From Trebonia sp. (GTDB taxonomy: Bacteria > Actinomycetota > Actinomycetes > Streptosporangiales > Streptosporangiaceae), in NCBI GenBank assembly GCA_030038035.1, contig JASHPP010000133.1:1-12302 (forward strand): 12,302 nucleotides of DNA, in the 5' to 3' direction. Both the position numbers and the translations under genes were made by a program. The notes under the pieces are model-generated. The model was not told the origin of the DNA. It did no database searches and saw nothing but the letters and a program-made list of their open reading frames with translations. This document shows, piece by piece, positions 11,847 through 12,302 of the stretch; within the stretch, counting starts at the first letter, position 1, and each line of letters starts with the position of its first letter.

Positions 11847-12302
11847 TCAGCGGGCGACGAGCTGATAGCCCTCACCCCGCACGGTCTTGATGAGGTCGAA
11901 GCCGAGCTTGGACCGCAGCCGCCTGACACACACGTCCACGACGTTCGAGCCAGGGTCGAAGTCGTAGCCCCAGACGGTGGCGAGCAGCTTGCCCTTGGGC
12001 ACGGACTGGCCGACGTGCTCGGCGAGCTCGCGCAGCAGCAGGAACTCCAGCCGGGTAAGCGGCACCGGGCCGTTGCCGATGTCCGCGACAAGCCGCCCGA
12101 CGTCCAGCGTGACGTCGCCCGCCCTGATCACCTCGGCGTGCGAGCCGTTCGCGTGCGTGTCGCCGCGCGGATGCGCCTCGCCCCGCAGCTGGACCCGGAC
12201 GCGGGCCAGCAGCTCGGCGAGCGAGAACGGCTTGGTCAGGTAGTCCTGGGCGCCGCGCTCCAGGCAGTCGACCTTGGCGGCGACGTCGGCCACGCACGAC
12301 AA
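11847..12302 (-). CDS. OmpR/PhoB-family response regulator (5' end cut by window edge)
   Basis: The C-terminal 151-152 residues are seen. The receiver end carries VDCLERGAQDYLTKPF, with the conserved Lys of the TKPF motif, then SLAELLARVRVQL; the phospho-acceptor Asp lies beyond the window. After a linker of about 25 residues comes a winged-helix DNA-binding domain (LTRLEFLLLRELAEH, GKLLATVWGYDFDPGSNVVDVCVRRLRSKLG, IKTVRGEGYQL), full length and ending in TGA. The arrangement of regulator, kinase and then PepD-like proteases resembles mprA-mprB-pepD of mycobacteria, an envelope-stress locus. The partner kinase gene directly downstream is destroyed, so the regulator must be orphaned or served by another phosphodonor. 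Confidence 0.92.
   Translation of the reverse strand: MSCVADVAAKVDCLERGAQDYLTKPFSLAELLARVRVQLRGEAHPRGDTHANGSHAEVIRAGDVTLDVGRLVADIGNGPVPLTRLEFLLLRELAEHVGQSVPKGKLLATVWGYDFDPGSNVVDVCVRRLRSKLGFDLIKTVRGEGYQLVAR

Noticed and set aside
11588..12091. Minus-strand 167-codon frame across regulator and kinase remnant
   Set aside because: It is the wrong frame relative to both the response regulator and the kinase motifs; Ser/Arg/Pro-rich shadow.

Overview
The base composition (very high GC, third positions almost all G/C), the gene families and the short leaders point to a filamentous or soil actinobacterium. I would not go below phylum. Twelve genes or gene remnants are supported, and no tRNA, rRNA, CRISPR array or transposase was seen.

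Left part (1-2510): two divergent genes. The minus-strand gene, cut by the left edge, joins a nucleotide-cyclase-like domain to a Hanks-type kinase domain that has lost its HRD aspartate, its catalytic-loop lysine and apparently its helix-C glutamate. The plus-strand gene is a Crp/Fnr regulator with an apparently intact cyclic-nucleotide pocket but an unusual recognition helix. A cyclase-like pseudokinase facing a cNMP-receptor-type regulator is the most novel arrangement here.

Middle part (2508-6945): a yybP-ykoY-type manganese riboswitch precedes a GDT1/TMEM165-family Mn2+ exporter gene. A convergent PLP aminotransferase follows, then a divergent LysR regulator and, 9 bases after it, dapE (lysine/diaminopimelate pathway). 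The LysR gene and dapE both have a -10-like hexamer ending exactly 6 bases before the start codon, suggesting leaderless transcripts.

Right part (6960-12302): a minus-strand cluster reading right to left. It holds an OmpR-type response regulator (cut by the right edge), the wreck of its histidine kinase (only the end of the ATPase domain, frameshifted), a membrane-anchored TlpA/ResA-like thioredoxin, an unknown single-pass protein with two extracytoplasmic cysteines, and two paralogous membrane-anchored HtrA/PepD-like serine proteases. This resembles the mycobacterial mprA-mprB-pepD envelope-stress locus with added disulfide-handling genes. Upstream of the last protease lie three 8-bp tandem repeats followed by an ECF-type promoter-like pair, a plausible control point for the response regulator and an extracytoplasmic-function sigma factor. 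The clusters end in a shared hairpin between dapE and the last protease gene.
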